In this document: positions 48,466 through 60,400 of the stretch, in pieces
Layout of the letters: every line of letters begins with the position of its first letter
Numbering within the stretch: position 1 is the stretch's first letter
DNA from: Bilabrum cf. latius
Taxonomy: Eukaryota > Bigyra: Bicosoecida > Bigyra > Bicosoecida
DNA length: 64,000 nucleotides
Assembly: GCA_965178125.1 (NCBI GenBank)
Contig: OZ237766.1
Coordinates: 496,001-560,000 of the forward strand
Direction of reading: 5' to 3'
Made by a program: the position numbers and the translations under genes
The notes under the pieces: generated by a model
Seen by the model: the letters and a program-made list of their open reading frames with translations, nothing else
What the model was told of the DNA's origin: nothing
The model's database searches: none

Positions 48466-51400
48466 ATGCGTGCTGTTACCGCAATCGTAACCTCGATCAT
48501 GGAACGAGTTGGTGATTTATTTCGAGAGTCAGGGGCACAGATTGAAGCAAGCTTGCGACGAGGACGAGAAGACCGTATCGGACGCAGACGAGCTGAAAAG
48601 CTACTCGTCGCAACGAGCCGTTTGGGTCCATGCGTGGGTGGGAATGCCATAGATGAGCCAGACATTGAGCGTGTGTAGGAAGCTGTAGAATCAGTAGCAA
48701 GGTGCTTCGAGGTTGCATCGGAGGCACCTGTTCGCATATTTTTAACGGCAGTGTCCGCGTAGTCCAAGAGCGGCCCAGGCAGGTATCCATCGCTTGTTTG
48801 CGCTTCTGGCGCTCTTCATGGCGAAGACCATCCGTCACAGTTTGTTCAAAGGAATAGGTTTGTCAAGTTTGACTGGGCACTTGCGGATCACGGCATCAGC
48901 CTCAGCGGTGGTCCTTCCCTCGGTGGTCATGGTCGCACCAACAGCCCGCCCACCAGCCGCCGGCTTGACCTAGGGGCGTCCGAAGGCAGCACAGCTGATG
49001 GCCAGATCCCTCCAGAAAGCAATATAGGAAGCATGTACGAGCATGGCGCGATCGGATTCTGCGCGGCGGAGGATGTGCGAGCGAGCACCGCAGCATCCGG
49101 ACCGCTGGGCAGCGGCTCGCTGATCCAGGCCCTCATGGACGAAGCGGTTCGTGAAGGTTCGCTGGGGAAGGCCGCCGCACCCGTGTGGTTGCAGTCCGAG
49201 CCGGCGGTGCTGCAGTACATCACTGATGTGACGAGGGCGCTGGAGCGTGGGGAGCGAGCGGCGCGGTCGGCTGGCGGTCGCAAGGCAACCGGTCGAGGCG
49301 CCCGTGGTCGCACGGGCAGGGCGGTCCGGTCGGTTTCCGTTCGAAGCAGATCCCGAAGACAAGTCGACAGCACTGTCCCTGGCCATGAGAAGGGCGCACA
49401 CGGCAGCAAGTCGCATGCAAGGCATCGTCACGATGGGAGAGGCGGTCCTGGGCATCGTAGGCCTAGGAGCTCCACTAGTGGGCGCAAGCGGGCTCGGCTT
49501 CCCGGGAGCAGAAGCAAAAGCAGGAGCAGAAAGGGCGATCCTGGTCGGGGGAGGCACCGCGATAGGCCGCCCAGGTACTCGTCACACTCGCCGAGCCGCT
49601 CAGCAGTGCCTGCAACCGTGTCAGAACAGCGGCTGATGGAGACCGCGGCCGATGTGGCCGCTTCAGGCGGCATCGTTTTTGTCCCCCTCGTCGTGTGCAG
49701 TGATGTGACTAGTGCGAATGGCACCGCGGAAGAGTCGTTCTCAGCAGCTGGTACCATGGTTCCGACGTCAGACCAGGAAATGGGTGGCCGAAGAGGCGCA
49801 GTGGCAGTGGGATGGGTGGAAATCAGGCCGCCAGTGGGTGCGTATCAGGGATCAAGGGAACAGAGAAGAATGCTCACGGACGGGCAAGCTGGAACAACGG
49901 GCCCTGTGGGACAGGCAACTGTCGGCCCATCCGCCGGCTTCTCCATGGGCAGCCCAGACTCGATGCTGACCGGGGCCGGCGCCGCGGCGGATGGTTCCGC
50001 TGCCACCGGTGCAGGACCGTACGCAGGCGGACCCCTTGGCGCAGAGGGGGGCACTGGGTCTGCACCTGGTCTAGGGCAGCATGGTGTTGGCGCTGCCAGC
50101 TCGACCCGGTGGTGGAGGGCGAGGGATGGTGGGGTCACCGTGGCTTCGTGGTCGACTGTGAGCGGTGCGGCGGCCGCACTCGTCAGGGCGTCGGCGTGTT
50201 GGCAGGCGTCAGCGGGAGCGGCGCATACTCGTGGCAAGATCATTTCGCGGTTGCGGAACCGGTTGCAACTAGAAGGACAGCTGGCCGCGCTGCGTGTTCG
50301 GCTACAGGAGCACGAAGCGGGACACCGCGCCGGTCTCGATCCCACACAGCAGCCCGGTGGCACAGAGGTTCTGGCCGCCCGTATGGCGCAATCGCTGCTA
50401 GACGCTGGGAGCGCCCTCCGACAGTTCGTGCATCTCTCTGGTTCGGGCAATTTAGGGAAGAAATCGGGGTCCAAGGCGGGGAGGAAGGTGCGCGCCAGGT
50501 GCCTCCTATGGCGATCGGAGCTGGGCCAGGGAACAAGAAGGGCCGAAGAGTCGAGGCAGGAGGCGGCACGTGAGTTCCTAGCCGCACTGATGCGAGAAGG
50601 GGGCTAGGAGGAGCGCTAGGCAGAGAGGGCAACAGGGACGGGCACAGGTGCGAGTGCAGTCACTCGGAGGCCGTTTGCAGCTGCTGCTGGCGGGGACAGG
50701 CAAAGGGGTGGCCGACAGGCTGGTGGTGGGGAGGTCGTACCACAGGACGAGGACGTGCTGGTGGCAGGCGCTGGATCGGGGCCCAATCGGCTGTCTTGGA
50801 GTGTGACGAGTGCTCGTTCATTCCTCTTGGAGGCCCTAGCGCTGATGAAATCAGGCAGCAGCGAGTCCATCGATTCCTCTGATGCGGTCGATGCAGGCGC
50901 GGGGCTTGAAGCCCATAGCATTGTGTCGGACATCGATGGTGGCAGTGTGGTGGGATCTGGCCGCGGCGAAATAGGGATTGCCTGTAGGCTGCTTCGTGGG
51001 AATGATGCGATCCACGCCCTCGAGGCTCTGGGCATGCCGCTTACCGCCGAGGGGCGCCGCGCTAGGAGGTTCCGCTCAGTATCCAGATAGAGACGAGGTC
51101 GCCCACTATCCCGAGCACGTTCTCCATCGCCCAGCGGCAGCAGCGGCAGTTACACGCAAGATTTTGAAGACGATGACGATGAAGATGACATTGGTGATGG
51201 GCATGGTGAGTCAGGGGTGGTGGGTGATGGGGACAGTGCCAGCGAACTCGATGGCGAGTCCAGTAGCTCTGACGGCGGCTCATCGACGGGGGAATGGACC
51301 GATGATACGGAAAGTTCGGACGGGGTGGTGTCAGGCAAACGAGGCGGCAGGAGCAGGAGCAGGAGCAGGAGTCGCGCGAGCAGACGCAGCAGGCCCCACT

Positions 51401-54400
51401 ACTCCGGGCCAGAGGACAGAAGCACACCTGTAGTGCTGCTGGTGGGGGCCTGCACCGGTGGATCAGAGGCGGCAATCATGGGAGGAGTCGTGCTTTCTTG
51501 GTTCGTAAAAGACTCAGGGTCAGGGCAGGAGTCGAGCCAGGATGATGATAGCGGTGGTGGTGAACCAATAGTTTCGGGCGGGCTGTCGGGAGCGGCAAGC
51601 GTGGTGGGCCGATACATTCAAAGTTTGGTCGCCTCCAGCTCCAGGGAACACATGGCCCGGGTGCAACGCGAGATGTTTACGCGTTCGATGCAGGGGCTGG
51701 CTGTGGCGGCGGCATTGGGCGGTGGTAAAGGGAATCTGCTAGAGTCCGCGGGACTCAGCCACATTCGAGGGGCCTTCCCTTGGCTGGCACAGATGATACC
51801 GGGGGGCGAGAGCCTACCTGAAGCAGCCCGCAATGGAGTCACTTTCGGGGCTACTGGTGCAGGGAGCAGAGGCCATGCGTCACCTGATCGCGAAGGGGAG
51901 GCTCCATCGTCAGCCGGGTAGGGCGATTCGCCTGCCTCCCAGTCCAGGCGGAGGGGATCCATATTCGATTCCATCGGGACGGGCGCAACACCGAGTGCAA
52001 ATGCAGGTGGAGCCTCGATCTCGCCCGGCAGCCCGGTCCACCCGTGGATTCGGCAGGCGCGCCGAGCCTCCAGCGCAATGGCGACGCTGGCTGACGCACT
52101 GTCTGCGGGAAGACAAGCACAGGCAGCCATACTGGGCACCACGTCCTCCAGTCTAGGACCAGATGCATCGCATGCCGGTGCATCCCAGGACGCCTTTGAT
52201 CCGGTGGGCACGTCTGCCTTTGCCTTCAGGCAGCAGGTGCGAGACTGTCTGGCAGTGCGTGCTGCTGCGGCCGCGGTGGCATGCGGAGCATCCATGGCCA
52301 CCATTTCAATCGTGTCTGTGGACAGGCAGGCGGTCGTCCAGTCGTTATCGCGGCACCTCGGTGCTGCTTCCGTGCCGGTGAGGCATGCACCGCGCGCGTG
52401 GTACCAGCTGGTGTGCGGGCCCGAGCCGGTTCTTCCTGCGCTGGGGGTCAAGGCATTGCTGCAGCTGGGAGGCGTTGTGTCTGTGGACTGCACTGCAGCC
52501 GCAGGTGCTGGATCGCCGAGTAATACCACATCGCAGTATACTGCAGCAAGCGGCGCAGATGCCGAGCTCTGGGAGGAAGGTAACGAGGCGGCTGCGGCGG
52601 CGCTGGATGCATGCAGTGATGATGGGGGCTTGGGAGAGGGTAGTAAGATGCGAATTGACGGCGAGGACATACCGTAGGACGCTATTGCACTCCGTCGCAC
52701 GGCAGTTGCTAGTATGCGAGACGCGCTGCGAGCTGCCAGGCTATAGGGTACTGGAGGTGTCATGGCGAGATGCACAGCGGCCGCCCTTGAAATCGATTCT
52801 AGCGTGGCTGCTGAGCTGCAGCGGTTACTGGGGGCTCCGCACGACCCCGAGGAGGAATTGCGAGCCGGGATCAGGGGCGAAGTACCCCGATTTGCGCTTG
52901 TGCTGTCGATGGTTAGCCTGCGCGCAGCTGACGGTGTTGCAAGGCCGGTGGAAGCCAATAGCCGCTCCATCCTCGGTCCGTGCCCCGCGCTGGGTCTGCG
53001 CCAGTCCGAGGTGCTTGTCCCGCTGCACTTGTAGGCAGCCGCCAGTGCTCTCAAGAGGAGCACTGCCGCGTCTTTGGCCACCCAGACGAGGCATCTGCTG
53101 TCTGCCGCGGAGGAGGCAGGCGCTGTGGCCGAGGCGACCAGCACGAGGCAGGCAGCCCTGCGGTGCTGTTCCGCACTGATCCGATCTTGCGGTGCCGAGG
53201 TGGCTGACGTATTCCTGTACGATGACGAGGACCATCGGCTGAAGAGCGCATGTGGGATGGGGCCACTGCAGGGGATGGGTCTCGGGATGGGCGGCAGCGA
53301 GTCTGGGAGCGACAGGGGCACCGACATCGATGGGGGTGATGGGGTCGATTACTTGGAGGAGGTGGGGCTGCTGCCCGAGGGAGCTCGGGTTGGGACAGGG
53401 ATGGAGTGCCTGCCCGGCGTGGGACCCATCGGCGTGTGCGTGGAGTCAGGTGAGACAGTGTACATCAGAGCACCGGCTGGGAGAAGCAGCAGCGGTGGCA
53501 GTGCATCGGGTAGTGGAGGCGGGGACCAGGGCAAAGGACGACAAGGTTCCACAACGAGAGGGCGCCGCGGCAGCATGCGCGGTGCTGGTATTGCCGGTGC
53601 CCCATCGGTGGGCGCCGGTGAGGATCTCCTGGCTGGCAGGAGCGGGATCGTGGTGCCTCTGTTCGAGCCCGTGCAGAGCGGGGAAGAGGGCGTGGTGGGC
53701 TGCCTGCTTATCCTGATGCCCCGGCCTAGGGGTTCGAATGATGGAGCCTTTGGTGGTGTGACGAGTGGAGCTGCTGCTCCTGGGGGCACTTCGAGTCCCC
53801 GGCGCGGGTCGGTCATGCATGCCGATCCTGGCACATACGTAGGCCTGGCAGCGGGCGGCGTCGGCAGTTCCAGCACTATCCCTCAGGTAGCTGTCCAGGG
53901 AGCAAGCAGTAGCAGGGCACTGCATGGAAGTGCAGTTCCCGGGCCCGGAGTGGAAAGTGCGGCCCACTTGCTTGGCAGAGTCATGGTTGCTGCTCTAGAG
54001 TCGAGCAGGATGCGGCGTGCGGCAGAAGCAGAGGCCAGGGAACAAGGGCAGGCTGACGTGCTGCGGAACCTGGGGGAGGAGGGGCTGCTGGATGATGTCG
54101 AGGGTGAGGATGAGGCAAGTGATAGCGGTTCGGGTGCATTGCATGGTGGGGATGGTGACACCGATGGGGAGGAACACGAGGCCGAGCCCAGCCCCCTGGA
54201 GATGGAAGCCAGGGGCATCGTGAAGGCACTCCGGAGGGGGAAGCGGGCACAAGAAGATCTGAAGGACTCGCAGGCCAGGGAACAACGGCTGAGGGAGGCC
54301 TTGTCTGCCCTAAAGGGGAGGTACATGCAGGTGATGCAGGCAGCGGCAAGGAACCAGGGCAGGCTGCCAGCGGGAACGTTCAGACAGGAGGACGTGGGGG

Positions 54401-57400
54401 TCCTAGAGGAGGCGGAGGCTGCGGTGCGGGTATCTCTGTAGAGCGGTATGACGAGTGCGAGGTGTCGGCATGCCTCCTCGTCGCAGAGCGAGGACGGGCT
54501 GGCAGAGCCCTCCACGCACGAGCATACCGGACCGCTGCAGGCCTGGATCGAGCAAGCACAGCCACCGCCGACCAGCCCCGTCGCAGGCAAGGGACCAGCA
54601 CGCCAAGACGTGGCATCGGTCGATGGCAGCACGGGCTTGCCCCAGAGTCCCCGCAGCAGCTCGATGTCGAGGGATCGCAGGGGCAGTGGGGGCGGCGCGT
54701 CCGTTGGTTTCGTGTCACCGCCTCCGCCACCGCCTCCCTCGCACAAGGAGAATGCCTCACCGAGAGGATCACCGGAGGTTGCAACCGGCAGGACTAAGCC
54801 GCCGAGTCCCCTCATACGGGCCGCCTCCCTTCGGTCCCTTGCTTCCGCTGGCGTGGGCCTGGGAGCTGGCGGGCTCGGCTCTGGCGGGCTTGGGACCAGT
54901 GACTCGCCTGGGGAGCGTCCCGGCCGCGTGGACTCGGTAGACTCACAGGGTACGACACACTCGTCACACGTAGCACCACCGCCGGGTCCATCCCCAGCCC
55001 GCCGTATCAGCCCCAAGCATCTGACCCGGCTGCAAGTTGAAGCCGATGCAAGCGCTGCAGATCAAGCACACGCCGCGCCAAACGCTGCCCCAGCCACTGC
55101 GCTGGGCAGGCAGCCTCCGATAACCTTCCCAAAGAGTCCGTCGGGTCTGGCCACCCCACGATCCGTCCGATTCGGCCCGCGCGTGGACAGTCCCAGCTCA
55201 GGTGAAGACGAAGCCGGCGATGGTGGGGCCTTTTTCGGCGACACAGACACGCCTCGATCGCAGCGGGGCCGCAGCAGCAGCGCCGGGTCGTCCGTTGGAA
55301 GCCCTCCCGGTGCCGGCATGCTTGCCAGCAGTGGTGGTAGGGGGCGATCCTTCAGCTTCAGCAGCCAGAGCCGGCTGGACATTGCTTCCGGCAAGCATGG
55401 AAGCAGCAGCCCCGGGTTCGGCCCTGGTAGCAGCGCAAGACCACACGTGAATTCCGCCGCATCCAGTGTTTTATCCCGGAGTCGAGCGAGAGATTCTGAG
55501 CGGGCTGGGGCTAGCAGTCCGGAGCGGCAGTCGGCAGAGTCTCGGCTGCGGACTGCTCGGGCTCAGCTGATCGCGCATGGGTGCGCGGGTGCACTCACAA
55601 CGGAGGACGGACTGCGCGTCGCTGCCCAGCGGCTGAGGGGGGACCTGGGGTATGCGGGTGCAGCGGTGTGGGGCGTGGATCCAGCGCGGGGTGCCTCTGG
55701 AGGGGAGAGACAGCTTAGAGTTCTTGCGCTGGATGGCGTTGGTGGAGGTGGTGGTGGGCGAGACACAGGCAGAGACAGGGGTGGGCTATCGCGCCGGGTG
55801 AGTGGGCTAGGCGGCTTGCTGGGCGCTTGCATTCGTCGCAGGCACACAATTGTGGCGACAGAAGCCGAATCGGACTAGAGGTACGATCCAGCGGTGGATT
55901 GTCTGCCAGGCATGCGGCTCGATTCTGCTGTCCTTGTTCCGCTGGTGTCGGCATCTAGCCGTAGCACTCCTGATGCATCGCACGGTGGTGCAGGCTCTAC
56001 CCTAAGCGCCGCGGGGTCACCTAAGAGGCGAGGCGGTGTGTCTTCAGCCAAGAGCCAGGGCAGCAGGTACCTGACGGCCGGTGACGTTGTGGGGGTGCTG
56101 GCGCTGTACAACAAGCAGTCGGCGGGCGATGCAGGTAATGTTGGCAGGCCTAGCGAAGAGGATGCTCTGGTCTGCGAGACGGTGGCGCTGTCCATGGCAC
56201 TGGCGGTGGGTGCACAGGTCACTCGTCAAAAGTTGCTCCGGAGGATCGAGCGGGGTGCCCAGCAGCTGCAGGCAAGCGAGTCTGCTGCCTCCAGCCAACT
56301 GGCCGCTGCCAGACGAAGGGCAAAGCTGGTGTCCCTGGCGGCCCTGGCCCTGGCTGGGGCACACGACGATGAGGGGCTTCTGGACGCGATTCGGCAGGGG
56401 AGTAGCGTGCTGTTTTCGTCCACGTTCGGGAGCAGCTAGACAATCTAGAGCCAGGCCGTGGCTGGACTAGATTCAACGAGCGGTGCGGCTTAGCTCCGCA
56501 CGAAATGCGTCCTGCTTCGTCTTTCATCATCGGGCAAGCACCTAGAGCCCGTGGGGCTGGGCCAGAGGGCTCAGCCGTTCTCCCAGGATCGAGTCCCAGT
56601 GGCGGGTTCTTTTTGCGGCCGTGCGCTGCAGCTCGGGAAACCGCAATGCACAAATGGTTCTGCACTGGATCTCGGGCCCGCGGGGGTCGAGGGCGGGTCG
56701 GCTGCCGCCGCCCCGCGGCCGCTGCTAGGCAGCGAGGAAGAGCGCCAATCGGTTGCAACCGGTTCCCGGAACGGAGCTGTGCACGACGCCGAACGACGGC
56801 TGGCGGGGCGATGGCGCAAGGGGGAGGGGCTTCGGGGCAGCGCAGGTGCAGTGCCGCAGGAGCGAAGGACTCGTGCAATGCTGGCGCTGCCGGTGGAAGG
56901 CGACTCTAGCGGGACACCCGCTGGGGTACTACTCGTGATCAGGGACGGTGTGACGAGTGCGTCCGCTGCTCGGCCGGTGCGGTCTCGATCCTCATCCACA
57001 CCTCGGCGGCCCACGAGGTCCATTCTACCTCTGCAGCAGCAGCAGCAGCAGCAGCAGTTCTCGCCGTCTCCACTGTCTCGATCTTAGAGCGTAGGCAGGG
57101 GCGGGCAGCTCAAGCGATCTATGAGCGGTCGATCTCTTCTTGCCGGAAGCGGCTCTCTGCGACTACGCGACAGCGATGTGATGAGTGTGGGCAGCCGACA
57201 GCCCACCACGCCTCGCGGGAGGTCTCCGGGTCTGCTCCCGCGCTCCAAGAGCGTGCGGGTGGTGGATGCAGCTGCCCTAAGTGCGGGCATGCTGCCGAGG
57301 GCGAAGAGCAGCAGGGGGCTGCTACAGCGGGATGGTACTTCTTTGCCTGAAAGAGTGGAATCCAGTGGTAAAAGTAGTAGTAGTGCAGCCATGGAAGCTG

Positions 57401-60400
57401 CCTCCTCACCGGTGGCACATCGTGGAGCTGGCCCATCGGGCGGCAGCGATGCAGAGGACGTGTTCGAGCCAGGCACGTCGGGTGTGGGTGGGATCGTGTC
57501 GAGCCACGAGGAGAGGCAGGTAGAGGCTGCGGATGATGAGCGTGTGACGAGTGATGGCACGGAGTGGCAGGCTGAGGCTGGCCTCGTGCCTTCCCTGGCG
57601 CCCGATTTCGGGCCAGAGGAAATCGTGCTTGGGCGGCATTTTGCGCAGCACGTCGCTGCTGCCATCCGCCGTGCTGCGCATGGTGGGGAGCAGCAGGCCG
57701 CTCTGCAGGCAGCGGTTGCTGCTTTGACCACCTCGCAGCAGAGCAGGTAGCGAGCGGAGGCTGAGGCAGAGCTGGCCGTGGGCCGGGCGCTTCGGGAAAA
57801 AGCGGGTGCTGTGGAAGCCTTGGAGGCGTTCCGAGGGATGCTCGGGGATGTGACGAGTGCATCGGGCGCTGGATAGGGGGATAGGAGCGAGGTGAACGAT
57901 GATGAGCAGGTCGAGCCGGGCGTCGTGGCCGCGGCTGGTATCGCTGCCGTGCTGGGCGTGGACAGCTCGGAGCAGCTTGCGTGGCTGGACACGCCCATGG
58001 CTGGCTCTGGAGAGGAGGAGCATTCTAGGAGCATCGTACTGCAGCGTGAGGCCACCAAAGCTCTGCGAAATGCCTTTGCTGGTTTAGCGATAGCTTGTCG
58101 CGTGATGTCGACGGACTGTCACCTGTTCCTATCGGAAGAATGGGGGGAGGGCAGTGAGTTGATGAGCGCGATCGGCGTGCCACTGGCCAGCGGTAGCGGT
58201 ATAGCATCCAGGGCACGAAGGGAAGAGATGCCGCAGTTTGTGCTGGAGGCAATGACGCTTGGAAGCGTGACTGTGCTGGAGGGAGAAGGGGAAGGAGCCA
58301 TGGCACAGTCGTTCGACGTGGGGGTCCCTATGCTCCCAGTGCATGGTGACACGCATCGAGGGAGTGGGGAGGGTCGCGGTGCCAGGGCGAGAGCATGTCT
58401 GCTCCTCAGGGGGCTGGACGCCGAGGCAGTTGCAACCACAGGGTACCTTCAATCTTTGGGTCGCTTGTGCGAGCTTGAACTCGGGAGGCAGCTGGCTCGG
58501 CTTCAGTTGGCACTCACTGGGCGAGCCGCGCGCGAGATCCTGGAGAGGGCGGAGTAGCTACAGGAGCAGGTGCAGAGGCGGGGACACCTGCTCGCGGTGG
58601 AGGAGGCGGTGCTCCGGAGGGCCACTGTGCGGGGTCTGGCGCAGGAGGTGGCCAAAGTGGGGCCTGGTGTGTGCGGCGGGGATGCAGCTGGCCTGCTGAT
58701 GGCTGGCAGGTCCGGCGGCCTTGAGCTGTATGGGGAGGACGGAGGCATGCGGGACACGCTGAGGGAGGGCATCGCATTGCAGTGCTACCAACGAGCGGTG
58801 GTAGCGATACGCGACGTATCAGCATATGACCAACAGGAGAATGAGGGCACGCAACAGGACCGGGCGGTGCAGCAGCTGCGTAAAGGTGACGTGCTGAGTG
58901 CGACCGTGAGTCTGTCGGAGTGTGTGCTGGATGCCACGCAAGACCCTCGACTGCACCCCGCGGAGAGGCTGGTCCTGCCGCTTGGAGGGCTGCTGGCTAT
59001 CCCGTTGCTGGTGATGCCGTGTCCGGGGGAAGACGCAGTGATGCTCGGGGCAGAAGACGGGGAGGGCTTCGATGCAAGCGGGAGAGGGGGGGCGAGCACA
59101 GCGGGTGCGGGTAGGGCATCGCGATCCATGCAATGCGTGGGTGTGCTGCTGGTTGCAAGCGGGGCCTCCAGGGTGCATCCCATTGCAGCGGTGCAGGAGA
59201 CCGCGGCACCGTTGGCAGCTGTGGTAGCCCGGGCGGCAGCTGACTGCGCCTGGAGGGACGCCACCACTTCCACTGTGACGAGTGTGCTGGACCAGCTGGA
59301 CGATAGCCGTGCCAGGGAATAGCGCGCGTAGCAGGCCCATTCACAGGTTGCAACCGCGGTGAAAGAGCTGCTGAACGATTCGGCCGAAGCGGAGCGGTTC
59401 GCCGCAGCCTCAGTGGGGGCTCTTCTGTTGGGGTAGGATGTGGAGTACGGAGACGGTGATGGTGTGACGAGTGATGATGAGACAGGTGTACATGGATATG
59501 GCATGGGTCGAAGTGGTGACGGTCAGTCGACAGGCGGCGCCCATGAGAGCAAAGAGGACGGTGAAGGGGCTGTCGACAGAGGGGTAGAAGGCGCGAGTGA
59601 TGGTGCTCGCAGCAGGGAGCAGGAAAGGTTCGTGAAGGTTCTACAGGCAGTCATGGACAGGGTGGTGCCTCAATAGTAGGGTGGGACTGCAGGTGAGTCC
59701 GTGCATGGGACCCATGTTGCTGCCGTTAGGCTGTGGGTGAGAGAGGAAGTGGAAGAGGAAGAAGAAAGGCATCACGAGCAAGGGAGTATTGAATCTGGAG
59801 CAGTACCGACTCGGAATCAGAATTAGCACTGGGTGCCGGTTGTGGGCGCTGCTGGGCCAGGTGTGCTGGATCGTGTAATGGAGGCCGGGTCGGCCGTGCG
59901 ACTGACGCATCTCCGAGGGCTCGTTGGCTCCTGCGGGTCACTGCGGAGAATCGTGGCCGCGCCATCCATGGCCTCTGATCCACGGGTGGAGTAGGAGGAA
60001 ATTGGCCTGGCGACCGTGGATGCCGCAATGGGTGAGGCAACCACCGCAGCGCATGCTCCGGCTCCCGTGGCGGATGCACCTTGCCTGTGCCTGCCGGTCT
60101 TCGAGTCGCCCTCGTCACACCCCTTCACCGCGCTGGGGAACAGTCAGACCCAAGCACACTCGTCACGGGTGCTGGCGGTCCTGCAGGTGGTCCTGTATTC
60201 CGGCTCCGAGTCCTCCGCAGACCCCACCGGGTCCCTCTCACAGAGGGCCCAGGTTCTCGCAGCGTGCCTGTCCACCAGGCTCGCAGGCAGGAGGGCGGGG
60301 ATCGAGGCACGGGCCCGGCACGCATCCCTCCGTAGAGCCGCTGCGGAACTGCGCGGCGCCGCGGGGGCTGCGGAGAGCGCTGCTCACGCTGCTTTAGAGA